Shown here: piece by piece, positions 10,219 to 21,677 of the stretch | Layout: the number at the start of each line of letters is the position of its first letter | Position numbering within the stretch: position 1 is the first letter of the stretch | Assembly: GCA_034359265.1 (NCBI GenBank) | Contig: CP136890.1 | Location: 44,738,501-44,802,500 of the forward strand | DNA: 64,000 nucleotides | Direction: 5' to 3' | Source of the DNA: Canna indica | Taxonomy: Eukaryota > Streptophyta > Magnoliopsida > Zingiberales > Cannaceae | Translations under genes and position numbers: made by a program | The notes under the pieces: model-generated | The model's input: the letters and a program-made list of their open reading frames with translations, nothing else | Database searches by the model: none | What the model was told of the DNA's origin: nothing

Positions 10219-11340
10219 GGTAGAGCCAACTCATAAACAACCGTTCCTCTGCGCCGCAAGATAGGAAAGGGCCCGATGAATCTGGGGTTCAACATTCCCT
10301 TCCTCCCAAAGTGCACAGCCCCTTCTTTGGGGACACCTTTAGGAAAACCGAATCCCCTTCCTGAAACTCCACGTAGCGAGCCTTACAGTCAACGTACATC
10401 TTCTTACGACTCTGAGTTGTTAGAAGCCATTCCTTGATCAGCTTTACTTTCTCAACAATGTAATGAACCAAGTTTGGCCCTAGCATCCGGGACTCACCGG
10501 CCTCAAACCAGCCTACCGGCGACCTACACCTGCGCCCGTACAAAGCCTCAAATGGGGGCCATGCCGATACTACTATGGTGGTTGTTATTATAGGCAAACT
10601 CTACAAAAGGTAAATGCCTCTCCCAACTACCTGCGAGGTCCATCACGCATGCCCTCAGCATGTCCTCAAGTGTCTGAATGGTCCTCTCTGACTGTCCGTC
10701 TGTCTGAGGATGAAAAGCGGTACTGAACCGCACCTGTGTACCTAGAACCTCCTGAAATGACTACCAGAACCGAGCGATGAACTATGTGCCTCGGTCGGAT
10801 ATGATCATCACTAGTATCCCATGGTAAGCCAAAATACGGTCAAGAAATAACCGTGCATACTGATCAGTAGAGAAAGTGGTCTTCACCGGAATAAAGTGTG
10901 TCGATTTGGTCAATCAATCCACCACTACCCAGATAGAGTCATTTCCTTTATTTGACCTCGGTAATCAGGTAACAAAGTCCACGGTAATTTTCTCCCATTT
11001 CCATTCTAGCACCTCAACATTCTACAACAACCCTGCGGGTCTCAATTGTTCAGCCTTTACTTGTTGGCAGACCAAACATATGGATACGAACTCTGCCACC
11101 TCCCATTTCATCACTTTCCACTAGTAGTGCTGCTTCAGATCTCGGTACATCTTGGTGGCCCTCGAATGCATAGTGTAAGTGGAGCAGTGGGCCACCTCTA
11201 GTACCTGCCTACAGACCTCTGCTATGTTTAGTACCATAATCCTGTCTCTATATTTGAGAATCCCCTCGGAGTCCACCTTGAAACCCACTGCATCACCTCT
11301 CACATCCAGATCCTTCGTCGGGGAACAAAAAGCATCCTCA
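10219..11340 (-). pseudogene. Gypsy B integrase (zinc-binding and core domains)
   Basis: Minus-strand frames give the H2C2 zinc-binding region (TYTMHSRATKMY, 11121-11303). The catalytic core follows with the SIWVVVD and IISDRG acids and HPQTDGQSERTIQTLEDML at about 10650-10720, then YGRRCRSPVGWFEAGES (about 10490-10540). The DDE core would insert cDNA into the genome. Several stops and frameshifts interrupt it, and the C-terminal end has been moved to 6396-6915 by the copia D insertion. Plus-strand ORFs here are antisense shadows. Confidence 0.85.
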
Positions 11341-11469
11341 CCCTAATCCGTTCGTAGCATATCAACCAAAGTGGACTATACATGCATGTGTGCCACCAAT
11401 CTACCCGAATCAGCCATAGATAACAAGTCCCCTGAACCCAGTCTCACCGCCAGCTCTCTGGTAAGGGAT

Positions 11470-11884
11470 CTCATAATCACGGCTAAGTGGGCTAAGCTAC
11501 CCATCAACTTTCTGCTCAAAGCATAGGCTACTACATTTGCCTTCCCCGGGTGATACTGAATAGTTCAGTCATAATCTTTAAACAACTCAAGCCACCTCCG
11601 CTGTCTCAAATTTAGATCCTTCCGCGAAAGCAGATATTGGAGGCTCTTGTGATATGTGAATATGTCACATGCCTCCCCATATAAGTAGTATCGCCACAGC
11701 TTCAAGGCAAGGACTATGGATGCCAACTCCAAATCATGAGTCGAGTAGTTCTTCTCATGGGTTTTCAACTGCTTGAATGCGTATGCGATCACCCTGTCGT
11801 GCTGCATCAGAACACACCCTAATCCAACTCCAAAAGCATCACAATAAATTGCAAATCCTCCTGACCCTAACGGTAGTGTCAATA
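11470..11884 (-). pseudogene. Gypsy B RNase H
   Basis: The minus-strand translation [15 protein letters not shown], then [21 protein letters not shown] and [16 protein letters not shown], is the gypsy RT-linked RNase H, which degrades the RNA of the RNA-DNA hybrid. The first catalytic Asp is present. A stop follows KDYD, and downstream sequence reads HPGKANVVA. It is separated from RT by the LTR at 11890-14293; the two halves join in frame when that insert and one TSD copy are removed. Confidence 0.9.
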
Positions 11885-11889
11885 CAGGA

Positions 11890-14293
11890 TGTTGGGATGA
11901 AATTAGAAACGCAGCAGAAATAGCAATTTAAAATTTTGAAACCACCTCAAAAATAGCGATCTACTTTAGCAATATTAAGGAATTCAACATCGGAGATATG
12001 ACAGAAGGTATACCTCAAGCAGCAGTTGATATGGTTGATCCTTTCCCCATATTGAGATGCACAAGTGCACGTTCTCCAAAGATAGTCCACACCAAGCACC
12101 TCACAACAATAGGGGCAGCGAGCACCGGGGCTTGTTGTGGCTCAACGGAGAAGCTTTCTCAATCCCGAAATCCACCTAGGCAAGGCAGACCCTTCCACCA
12201 AGAATCGAGCACCAAAAAGGCGGGAAGAGGGGATGAGAAAACAACGGAACGAGAGGGTAAATAAAAGAATACCTCGATGTCCTTCTTGGACTCCTCCAAG
12301 AAGATGAAGTCGGCGGCACACCCAAGTAGAAGGCACCTTGAATTCGACTTGACAAAAGCCCGGGGAAGGAGGAGGAAGATGGCCGGCCACCAAGGGAGAG
12401 GAGGAGAGATTCTTTGGAACTTTTCCACTCAAGAACCCTCTCAAGAATCAAGTTCTTCATCATCCTTGAAGGAGGCTCGGCCACCAATTTATAGGGGGCA
12501 TGGGCGGCTACAAGAGTAGACCCACCCCCCTTAAAAAATTCTCCCCGGAATTCAAAATTCCGGGGTTTGCCTCCAAAAAATATTTCATATTTAGTTGTTT
12601 CATAATTAATTCGAAATTAATTAAATCCAATTAAATATAAACTTTAATTTATCTCCATAAATTAAGAGTCTGTCAATAGGAATCATTAATTATCTAAATA
12701 AACCAGTATCCTAAATAATAGGAAAGAGGTTTATCTAAATAAAATATGATTTATCTAATGTAATTAAATTCCTATTAATTAATAGAATTATGATTTATCC
12801 TCATAAATCATATATCTATTAATTTTATGATTTATCTTCATAAATCAAATTACTATTAATTAGGATTTATCCAAATAAATTAATTCCTAATTAATTAGTT
12901 AGGCTCAAGGTTAGAAACTAATTTTCCGACTATGTATATTTGATTCGAAATCAAATTATATTTAATTCATAATTAAATACAATCCCCGTCAAGTGGTTAA
13001 TTAAATACTTTATTCATAACTAAATTTAATCAACCATATAAAATATTATTATGTGTCAATCCCTTCAATTTAGGGATGCCCTACAAATTAGGGTTATCGA
13101 GGAACTCGTTCCTCGTGCATTCATTCCTATAGGAAATGCATTTCCTATTATGTCCGTAAACGAGATTCGTGATTGAGTTGTAGCATGTCCACGCTAGTAG
13201 ACATATAATGCCGCATTCGGACTCAATCTCATAAGGCCCGTTACGAGGTTAGCCTGTTGTGTGTGACCCATTGGGCCCCACACTACGCCTGCAGTGAGTT
13301 ATGCATAACGGAGAGTTGGATCCTGATAGAACAACTTCTATTCGAATCTTACGAGCCTCTACTAAACCCCTTTAGTGTGGTCGTGAGGGACTCCACTCAC
13401 AAGTCAAGATTGACGTATAGCAACATGTCATGACTACCCGGATGGTGTGAGGTTCAATCTACAGGGATCGAACACCCTTCAGTGATTAGTTACCGTACAA
13501 CTAAATCCCTCGATTACAATGTCCCGAAGTAGGCGAGGGTACGGAAGAAGTGTCTAACTCTAATAACGATTCATATGTATTCCACCCGCCAAGATGTCAT
13601 CTTAATAATGAAACGTCCGAAACATCTTCCTGACTTTCATTTCTACTCTGGCCAGAGGTTCCCGAGTCAACACTTGTAGGGACACAGGACATTATCTCCT
13701 CTTACTAGGAGTAACTGATTCCATGTTGGTTGCTCATCTACCTTCATGAAAGCTTCCCCATGCCTAGTAATACCCGGCACATGGCGCTGAGGGCCACGTA
13801 GGGATAGAACCAAAGCAATGGGTCGTCACTCACAAGGTAACAATGACAACCTCAGGTCCAAGGACTGCTTGTGCCTACTGTCACCCGAGGAACATCCTAT
13901 TGACACTCATGTAAGGATTCCATTCTGTGTTCCTCGTGTAGGTCAATTCAGTGAACTCATTCACTCATGAGCACCTGCACTTGTAGATTAATGACGGCTC
14001 ATAGGTAATTGTGAGATCAGCTACCCCCTATCGTATAGGGCATATACCAACTAGTCTATTCAGAATCACCAATTCCCTAATCAGTAATCTTATAACTAGG
14101 AACATTTGGAACAGGGGCATCTAGATTCCAAGTCTCACTGGCATGATCCCATTATGGCCTTAGAATCATTTGCTCGAATTTTGTGGGTTCATCATAATCT
14201 TTAAAATTGCATCATATGATGAAAAGTTGCCTCATTAAGTTGCCTCATTTGGAACATCGACATGTGATTGGCTCAAGGGCACTACTCCTTTCA
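11890..14293 (-). mobile_element. Solo LTR, about 2.4 kb, TSD CAGGA
   Basis: Starts TGTTGGGATGAAATTAG and ends CTACTCCTTTCA, with a perfect 5-bp duplication CAGGA at 11885-11889 and 14294-14298. This gives TG...CA ends on a 2404-bp unit. It contains no convincing protein. ORFs at 11998-12519 run on both strands of the same GC-rich part and are probably chance. 12590-13050 is AT-rich with many small ATTTATC/GATAAAT inverted repeats. No other copy is in the window. Orientation is inferred from the AACA-type terminus. A short non-autonomous element is the alternative. Confidence 0.8.
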
Positions 14294-14298
14294 CAGGA

Positions 14299-15338
14299 GC
14301 GGTAGTCAAGAGATCCTTGAACTTCTGGAAGCTCTCTTCGCATTTGTCATCCCAGATAAACTTTACTTTCTTCTGAGTTAGGCATGTGAGCGGGGCGGCA
14401 ATCTTGGAAAAAATTTCTATGAACTTTCTGTAGTAACCGGCCAACTCCAAGAAGCCATGGATCTCGGTCACACTGGTTGGCCTCTCCCAGTTCTGAACTG
14501 CCTCAATCTCTACCAGGTCAACTTTTACACCATCCCAAGATACAATATGCCTCAGGAATCCCACACTGGTCAACCAGAACTCACACCTTGAAAACTTTGC
14601 AAAGAGCTGGTGATGTCTAAGGGTCTCTAGAACTACCCTCAAGTGCTCCATGTGCTCTGCCTCGCTCCTGGAATATACCAAGATGTCATCAATGAAAACT
14701 TTGATGAATATGTCCAGAAAGTCATTGAACACCTAGTTAATTAGCTCCATGAAGGTTGCCGAGACGTTAGTAAGCCCAAAGGACATGACTAGGAACTCAT
14801 AGTGTCCATACTGCGTCCTAAAGGCAGTCTTCTGAATATCTTAATCCCTAATCCTCAACTGGTGATACCCTAACCTCATATCAATCTTTGAGAACCATTG
14901 AGCCCCCTGCAACTAATGAAATAAGTCATCAATCCAGGGAAGCAGGTATTGGTTCTTGATCATCACCTTATTGAGCTGCCGATAATCAATGCACATTCGC
15001 ATGAATCCATCTTTCTTTTTCACGAACAACATCGGCGCCCCCCAAGGTCAGACACTTGGGCGAATGAATCTAATGTCTAACCGCTCCTGCAACAGTACTT
15101 TAAGCTCCCTAAGCTCAGTTGGTATCATTTGGTTTGGGGGAATCGAAATAGACTTCACCCCCGGTTGTAGCTCAATACAGAACTCGCTCTCCCGCACCGG
15201 TGGTAGTCCTAGCAACTCCTCAGGAAACACGTTTGGGAAGTCCATGACAACTATTATACTCTCTTTGCTACTAGCCGAGTCCTCGTCGGAAACATTTATA
15301 GAGACAAAAGCCAAGAAAGACTGATAGCCACCCACCAT
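14299..15338 (-). pseudogene. Gypsy B reverse transcriptase
   Basis: The minus strand gives the linker FPNVFPEELLGLPPVRE (about 15200-15250), then IDYRQLNK (about 14970-14995), [15 protein letters not shown] (about 14780-14825) and the active-site motif [10 protein letters not shown] (about 14665-14700). The connection region reads LAGYYRKF and FSKIAAPLT. This polymerase would copy the element RNA into DNA. Stops lie near 14735, 14840 and 14915, and the end is cut at LTTAP by the solo LTR insertion. Confidence 0.9.
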
Positions 15339-15364
15339 TAGCTTACAGGTCTAGAGAGCAGAGA

Positions 15365-15676
15365 TCACCCTGATAGAGTTCCCACTGCCATCGGCCTAAA
15401 AGGTAAAGGGTGATTTTCCTGGTTTGTAAAATGTGCCCACCTTTGTCCTGCAATTGAGTGACGCATAATGGGCTGATAGCCAATCCATGCCTGAATCATA
15501 TCCAACTCTAAGGTTGGTAATAGCATCAGCTCCGTCACCTGGGTCTCTAACAGTACAATTCTGGGATCTCGCACTGCGTCCTCCTGAGCCACCTAGCTAG
15601 TAGCACGGCCTCTGCTTCGGCTGCGACCCCGGCCTTGGCCTCGTCCGCCAGCGGAGTTACTTCTGCTTCCACTCAT
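15365..15676 (-). pseudogene. Gypsy B gag start fused to protease end
   Basis: The ATG at 15676 (minus) opens a Gly/Arg/Ser-rich start (SAGGRGQGRGRSRSRGR), which meets a stop and continues as VAQEDAVRDPRIVLLETQ. It then jumps directly into the end of the protease (LLPTLELDMI...). The related element at 58357-60041 has over 1 kb between these points. The gag core, zinc knuckle and protease active site are therefore deleted. Confidence 0.75.
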
Positions 15677-15878
15677 CATGGCATCATCACGTACCTCCAT
15701 TTTTATTAATAAGAAAGCAAGTACTACGCAATTTAACATAAGAATAAACAACTTATATAAAAAATACGTACCACCGCTAGTGCGCAGGTTCAGCTGTCGA
15801 TCTCGTGACTAGGACATATCATATGTGAACAAGCTAGCAATGCCCCCAAACGATACCCACTATCCTATTGTCATACCC

Positions 15879-15890
15879 GCTTTGATACCA
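15879..15890 (-). promoter_or_regulatory. Primer binding site of gypsy B
   Basis: The minus strand reads TGGTATCAAAGC, one change from the plant initiator-Met-tRNA site TGGTATCAGAGC, three bases inside the 5' LTR end. Confidence 0.8.
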
Positions 15891-15893
15891 CAT

Positions 15894-15954
15894 TGTCACA
15901 CCCCAAATTCGGTATGATCGGCCAAGGTACGCCATATACCCCGAAGCCTAACAC
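15894..15954 (-). repeat. Gypsy B 5' LTR, terminal 61 bp
   Basis: TGTCACACCCCAAATTCGGT matches the start of the LTR at 4151. It breaks at 15955, where copia A inserted, and resumes at 23255. Confidence 0.85.
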
Positions 15955-16881
15955 TGTTGGGTGAAATGGCACACAAGAGGGGGGGTGAATAGTGTGTTTA
16001 CTAATTTATTAGCCTAAATTTGATTTTAGTCATTTTTTATTATTTAGGCAAATCACAATTTATCAACTAGATGCGGAAGCAAAAAAAAACCTATTAAGCA
16101 CAAGCAAAGATATCAATGCAAACACAAGGATTTTATAGTGGTTCGGCCCCAATGCCTACTCCACTACCTAAGCACCCCGCTTAGGATTTCCAAATTAAGT
16201 TTACTAGATTAAATAGTTTCCCTTACCTAGAAGACTTTGACTCGAAGAGTCTCACTCTCAATCTAAAGCACTTCCACACCCAGAAGTTTCCGTCTTCTTA
16301 TCAAGAGTACTCTTCCACCTCAACCCTAAGGGACAACTCAACTAATCCTAGCGAACTGAGTTTACACCGGTGGAATTAAGCCTCAAACACAAAGGCAACC
16401 ACCCAATTTTAAGACTTAGCAACCTAGGTCTTCACAAGCATAAATCAAAAGAAAACAATGTTCAAATAACAATTAAAATTACAATGAAAAGAGATTAAAG
16501 AGTTAACCAAGATTAAATGCTCTTTTCCAAGCCTTCAAAGCCTCCAACTCGCCAAGTCGTAGAGCTCGAATTGAAGTCCAAGTTGAGGAAGAGTGTTCGC
16601 TTGAAGAAGTTGTCGATAGAAGAACCGAGCGCTATTAATCGATCTTTAGAAGGCTCAAAACCGAGCGCTATTACATGATTTCTACTTGATCTATACCCAA
16701 GCCTTTCTTTGACATTTTCTTCTTCCGTTTCTTCGATGGTCTTTTGTTTCGTTTCATTTGAATGAACTTTGCATGCTTATCGCAACCTCAACCTGAACTC
16801 CAAACTTCACACATAGATTAAATACATATTTGTTATCATCAAAATGAAGATCGAAGCTTGAGAGAAACCCTTAAGCCAACA
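15955..16881 (-). repeat. 3' LTR of copia A, shortened to 927 bp
   Basis: Bounded by TGTTGGG and GCCAACA. Compared with the 1575-bp 5' LTR it lacks about 660 bp (equivalent to about 22388-23046), including the dyad array and TATA box. A second copy of AACCGAGCGCTATTA (16659-16673, first at 16623-16637) sits at the deletion point. Confidence 0.9.
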
Positions 16882-17351
16882 ATCTCCCCCTTTTTGATGA
16901 TGACAAACATAACAAGGAATTTTAAAAAACATATGCATATTTTTTGTGAGTTTGAGTTAAGGCATACAAGATATATATCTCTAACAATGCATATTAATGC
17001 TTACAACTCAACCAATGCTCCCCCTATCAATGTGCATATCATTTTTGTAACTCCCCCTAACTATATGCATCATAAAAACCAAGTGTGACCTTACTTTTTC
17101 TCCCCCTTTTGACATCAATCAAAAAGGGTAAGAATTATGGTACAATTAATGAGTTTCATCATGAAAATAAGAATCATCTACATATAGTCAATAATGCCAT
17201 ACTACATTAGCATGTCATTCACACATCAAATACCACACACATTACTGATCATCAACAATAGTCAATCATGATGAGGAGTTGCCAAATACATGTAGAGTCG
17301 ATCATCAAATACAAGTCCATGAGATAAATAACATCAAAACATCAATTAAGA
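16882..17351 (-). promoter_or_regulatory. Copia A 3' tail with polypurine tracts
   Basis: On the minus strand the AAAAAGGGGGAGAT tract at 16882-16895 abuts the 3' LTR. Three more G-rich purine runs lie at about 17018-17024, 17051-17057 and 17099-17108. The sequence closely matches 24782-25080 in copia H. Confidence 0.7.
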
Positions 17352-18494
17352 CTACTCATCCTCAGGTGGTGGTGGAGGTGGTAGATGCGACTGATAGTAT
17401 CGCCACATCTCATCCACTTGCTGACCGTACTGGTCAACACGTTGACCATACTCATCTATGCGTCGGCCATGCTCACCAATCATTGTACCATACTCGTCCA
17501 TCTGATGGCCGTACTCATCTAGGCGCTCTCTTGTTCCTTTGTTCCATTCTAACTGGTCGATGTGAAACTGAGCAAAGCGATGCTCCAGATCACCTAGACG
17601 CGAAAGGGGAGTGCCGGATGATGAACTTCCACCAGCTTCGCCCTCCTCCATGCCTATGTCATGCTCAGTCTGCTCCATAGGTTCTCCTCGCATTCTTTTG
17701 TCGGGTTGATTTTCAAGGATCTTCATGCGGTTGAGAGAGGATGAGTCTATGGGTTTGGGTATGGGCTCTACTTCAAATCTAGACTTATTTACCCCAGCTG
17801 CATATATAAAGTGTGAAATCATGGAGGCATATGGTAAGGCTTGTTTTCTGGAGGCATTAACATCAGCTATATATTGATGGATATGATCGGGGATATCTAT
17901 GGGTATGTGAGACATGGCAAAGAAGAGTACCCTAGAACTTATAGTTGTGACCTCATCATAATGACCTGCTCTAGGAAGAATATTATATGAGATGATGAGG
18001 TGCATAATCCTGGCAATGGTTGAAAGTTTGATGCTTTGGGTAGGGATCATTCCCTGATAATCATCAGGACAGATGGCTGATACAACTTCATGAGTAGGAA
18101 ACTCCTCATGAAAGCGGTGTGTGGATATCTTATAAACTGGTCTTCCTAATAGAGGAAACTCAAATGCATCATTAATGTCTGATTCGGTGATTACTATAGA
18201 TTTTCCTAAGATTTCCGATCGAAGAATTAGTTCATCACCGTATCTTGCCTTTTCTATTATAAGGTTGGAGAAAAAAGCTTTTATTAGGATGGGGCATACA
18301 GGTACTTGCTTTCCTATGAACTCTACCCATCCCATGCTAGCAAGTTTACTTCTAATGTCAAATTGTTATATGTCACTTAGGTTAACTGGACGAGTTTGTA
18401 GAATGGCCCTATCTGCAAACTTAGAAGCTTGTTTCTTGCCTAAGGAAGTCAAAAGGTTATCGGGCAAGCTTGGAAGTTTTGTCTTGGGTGACAT
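17352..18494 (-). pseudogene. Extra copia ORF, 'putative plant transposon protein'-like
   Basis: The ATG at 18494 (minus) opens MSPKTKLPSLPDNLLTSLG. One TAA (18366-18368) interrupts the frame, then 327 residues are open to 17352. The central part (MGWVEFIGKQVPVCPILIK, later FIYAAGVNKSRFEVEP) resembles the plant domain known as putative plant transposon protein (Pfam Transposase_32, recalled from memory), whose activity is unknown. The C-terminal 60 residues repeat a seven-residue DEYG-type motif about five times, then end in a Pro run and acidic residues. A shorter copy is at 8183-8510. It is non-functional as it stands unless the single stop is read through. Confidence 0.75.
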
Positions 18495-19820
18495 TCTGCA
18501 AGATAATTGGGATGAGGATGAAGATGATTAGCTTTGATGAAGGATGCATGCTTTTGAAGCAATGAAAAGAAGCACCTTTTTAAAATCGGCATAGAGTCAT
18601 GCAAGACCAAAAAAAATAGATTTTAGCATTAAATCTCAATAAAAAAACATAGACACACTACTAAAGGATAAACAAAGAAAGATAAAAAATAAAAATAAAG
18701 ATAAAAATAAAAGGTAGAATCCAAAGAGAATATACAATGAGCCACACCTAAAAAATATACATTAAAAAAGATGTTTTGACTAGATGAAAAAATATATATA
18801 ATTGAAAAAAATTAAGGAAGAAAAAATAAATGTTGAGAATAATTCATGATAGACAGCAAGAAAAACTTATTTTTGAGATAAATATCCCAAGGAAAATTAT
18901 CATCCCAGAAAAAGAAACATGAATCACATTTTTATGGATGAATCAAGACATTGAGAGAAGAAGAGATGAAGAAACCACACAACATTGAGTATAATCTCAT
19001 GAATGATAGCTAAAGATCAAACATTTTACCTTGGAGAAGAAGTAGAAAGCTTAGAAGAAAGGGAAGAGGGTTTTGGCAGCCGGTCAAATGGGCAAGAATG
19101 CCCTAGTTTCGGGCTTAAGAACTTTAGTTGAATGGTCTGGATTAAATCTGGTGGAAAGATGGACGAACCGGATGTTTTTTCGCCCGCCAGTCGATCAGGC
19201 GGCCGCAAGTCGATTGACCGCTCGATCTGCCATGGGTTTTAAAGAAAAATTATTTTTGAGAGATGTGAACATTTAAATTTTATGAAATTTTTTTTATATG
19301 AACTAGACTTTGTGAGGATTCCAAAAAATCACTAATCACTCAAAAAGGATATCTCTACAATTTTCTAAAAATTCTGCAAGTTCTCAGTGGCATTTTTGTA
19401 AATATGAGTCATTTATCCAACGATTTCATATTTTGTTCAAACTTTCTAGATACCAACATATCATCATTTAAGGCATGTATGCTAAGTTTGAGACAAAGAT
19501 AATGTCATTAAAAAAAAATATCTTAGCATCATTTTGTTTAAGAGATAAGCATATTATTATAAAGTTGCTAATTACCAATTCTTAACTTATACTCATGATT
19601 TTTCAAGTGAAGACACATGAGCACCCAATATAAGGGGATCTAAACATGTTTTCCAACTACAAGCTCAATATGATAATATTTAATGTGAATTTTAACCTAG
19701 AGCACATTTCAATTGATCAAGAAATCATAAAATTCCTTAAGATATCAAAGTTTTGCCTACTCATGTAATTTCATAAATTTGGCATTCAAAAATAATCAAG
19801 AGTATAGAGGTATCATGAAG

Positions 19821-20036
19821 TCATGAATATTCAATATTTAAAAGTATTTTACCAAACTTAAACTCATACCTCATTCTTGAAGTTTTGCCAAACTTGCCTT
19901 TTTCTTTTTCATTTTCTTTTAGATAGCATAGCCTTCCATTAACATTCACAACTTGCAAGTAGACTTCATTAGTAGATTTCATGAAAATAAAACTACTAGC
20001 AAGCAACCCAAACCAAATTGCAAAGAGAGGAATCAA
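19821..20036 (-). other. Short conserved open frame in gag-only copias
   Basis: The minus frame reads IPLFAIWFGLLASSFIFMKS and aligns with the plus ORF at 1884-2075 (ILLFAIWFELLASSFIFIKS). Both are hydrophobic at the start and 60-70 residues long. The DNA match extends beyond the frame, so it may simply be conserved non-coding sequence. The third copy (about 54380-54500) does not keep the frame clearly. Confidence 0.3.
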
Positions 20037-20149
20037 GTATCATTTTCAAAATCCACTTTGCTAAATAGTTTGAAATCCGTTTCAAAATATGTTATCATGA
20101 ATCCGAAACGAATTTTAAGAGATCACAAATGTAATATTAATGAAAACAT

Positions 20150-20262
20150 GATCTCCAACCCTTCCTATTGGTTGAAAACCGAAAGGCCACAATGAGCCTA
20201 CGATTTAAAACCGCAAGGTCGCTTAGGCCCATTACAGGCCACATAGGTCTCCGAAGAGACCA
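20150..20262 (-). other. Conserved GC-rich island (copy 2)
   Basis: The minus strand starts with the dyad GGTCTCTTCGGAGACC and ends with CCAATAGGAAGGGTTGGA, matching 1680-1800 and 54617-54730. Confidence 0.5.
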
Positions 20263-20417
20263 GAAATCAATAAAATCATAAACCTTTTTGAAATTTATCA
20301 AGAGCGGAAAAATCGACGAGTATTAAGCATATATCAAACCCCAACTATAATTTAATCAAGAGGATATAGTAGATAATACCAAGGTATACCTGGATGTCAA
20401 TTTTCATAGTTATGACA

Positions 20418-21612
20418 TCATGATGGTTTGAAGATGCAACCAAGGAATGATACTTCATTTAAGTCCATGGTCAACTTCAACTTCAAAGAAACAATATTCT
20501 TTTTCTTATAATCATGAGGTCTAGTGGTAGAATGCATGGCATGAGAATGATGATAGACATTGGCATTCTTTACATAGGTATTTCTATTGTTCTTAAGAAA
20601 TGAAGCATTTTTAAATTCACTTACTTTCTTATTCAAAAGTATAACATCACTTTTCAAATCATTCATAGATTTTTGAATAGCATGCAACTGAGTTTTTAAC
20701 ATGCTATTTTCATTTTTTAAATTATAATTTCCATGCTTCAAAGCTTTAAGCTCAAGCTCTAAGTTATCATGACATGAATTAAAGGGTCTAGTCTTTAATT
20801 TTTCATTTCCTACTTCTAAGGCATGTGCGTGTGAACTGAGCTTAGAGTTTTCCTTCTTTAGATTTCTATTTTTCTTGTTCTTTTTCATAAGCAAGCCATA
20901 CATTTTTTGACATTCCTCAACTAGTTCTCCATATGGCATGTTAAATGAACTAGAAGAGCTAACATTCTCATTTGCATTAGCATGACTAGAAGGAGAGGAG
21001 TGTACCTCATCATTTGTGCTCATGAGGTAAGCTTTTGAAGTAGCTTCATAGTCATTGCAAGAGGATGCTTCATTTGAATGAGATGATGATGTAGAAGCTT
21101 TTGACCTCTTCTTTGCCTTGTTCTTCATGAAAGGACAATTTTGACCTCTCCCTGCATGCATGACATACTACCTATCTTTTTTGGCTTTTGGAGCTACTCC
21201 TTTGACTGGATGAGCTATGGACATCAAGATTAAGATTAGTAGTAGGTGAATGACCATTGTCATCACCACCTTCATTAAAAGTGTCAATTTCTTCAGTTAT
21301 GGCATAATCATATAAAACATTTAACGTAGCCCATAAATCAAAAGCCGTTGAACAATGCATGACTTTTTCAAGAATGCTATTTGGTATGGCACAAAATATG
21401 CAATTCATAGTTTCTCCATTAAACTGAGACATTCTCTTATCAAGTTTGCTCCAATCATGCATGTCAATCTTAGGAAAAGTGTATTCAAATTTTAACATGT
21501 TATAAACACCAAAGCCTCTAGTCTTCATGTAGGTGTACATCCTAGACTTCCAAAGACCAAAGTTTGATTCATCGAACCTAGGAGGTGAAGAAACTACCGA
21601 CTCTAGTGCCAT
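20418..21612 (-). pseudogene. Copia gag pseudogene (copy 2)
   Basis: The ATG at 21612 gives MALESVVSSPPRFDESNF, then the conserved MHCSTAFDLWATLNVLYDYA block. Stops occur around 21165-21172, where the first zinc knuckle should be; it is collapsed. The frame then runs to 20418 through a Ser-rich part and a long Lys/Asn/Glu coiled coil (about 20600-20950). The second zinc knuckle and the WVPK block present in copies 1 and 3 are missing. The C-terminus is LKLKLTMDLNEVSFLGCIF followed by a stop, as in copy 1. Confidence 0.85.
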
Positions 21613-21665
21613 TTTAGGATCAAGACAAATTGTAGAAGGGATGGTGAAATCACAATCTACGACCT

Positions 21666-21677
21666 GCTCTGATACCA
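21666..21677 (-). promoter_or_regulatory. Primer binding site of copia A
   Basis: The minus strand reads TGGTATCAGAGC, an exact match to the plant initiator-Met-tRNA site, two bases from the LTR end. Confidence 0.9.

Larger units (their letters stand above)
18495..20417 (-). other. Non-coding internal region of copia A
   Basis: AT-rich, with no credible protein. 18600-18850 is A-rich. The stretch 19260-20140 aligns by eye with 1850-3000 (inverted) and with 53216-54600, and includes the conserved sentence around AGTAGACTTCATTAGTAG. It holds the conserved island at 20150-20262. Confidence 0.6.

Noticed and set aside
10876..11124. Plus-strand ORF in the gypsy B integrase region
   Set aside because: Antisense of the integrase zinc-binding/core junction. 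No independent support.
12142..12519. Overlapping ORFs on both strands in the 2.4 kb solo LTR
   Set aside because: Mutually overlapping frames in a GC-rich patch, no domain. They lie inside an element bounded by perfect target duplications.
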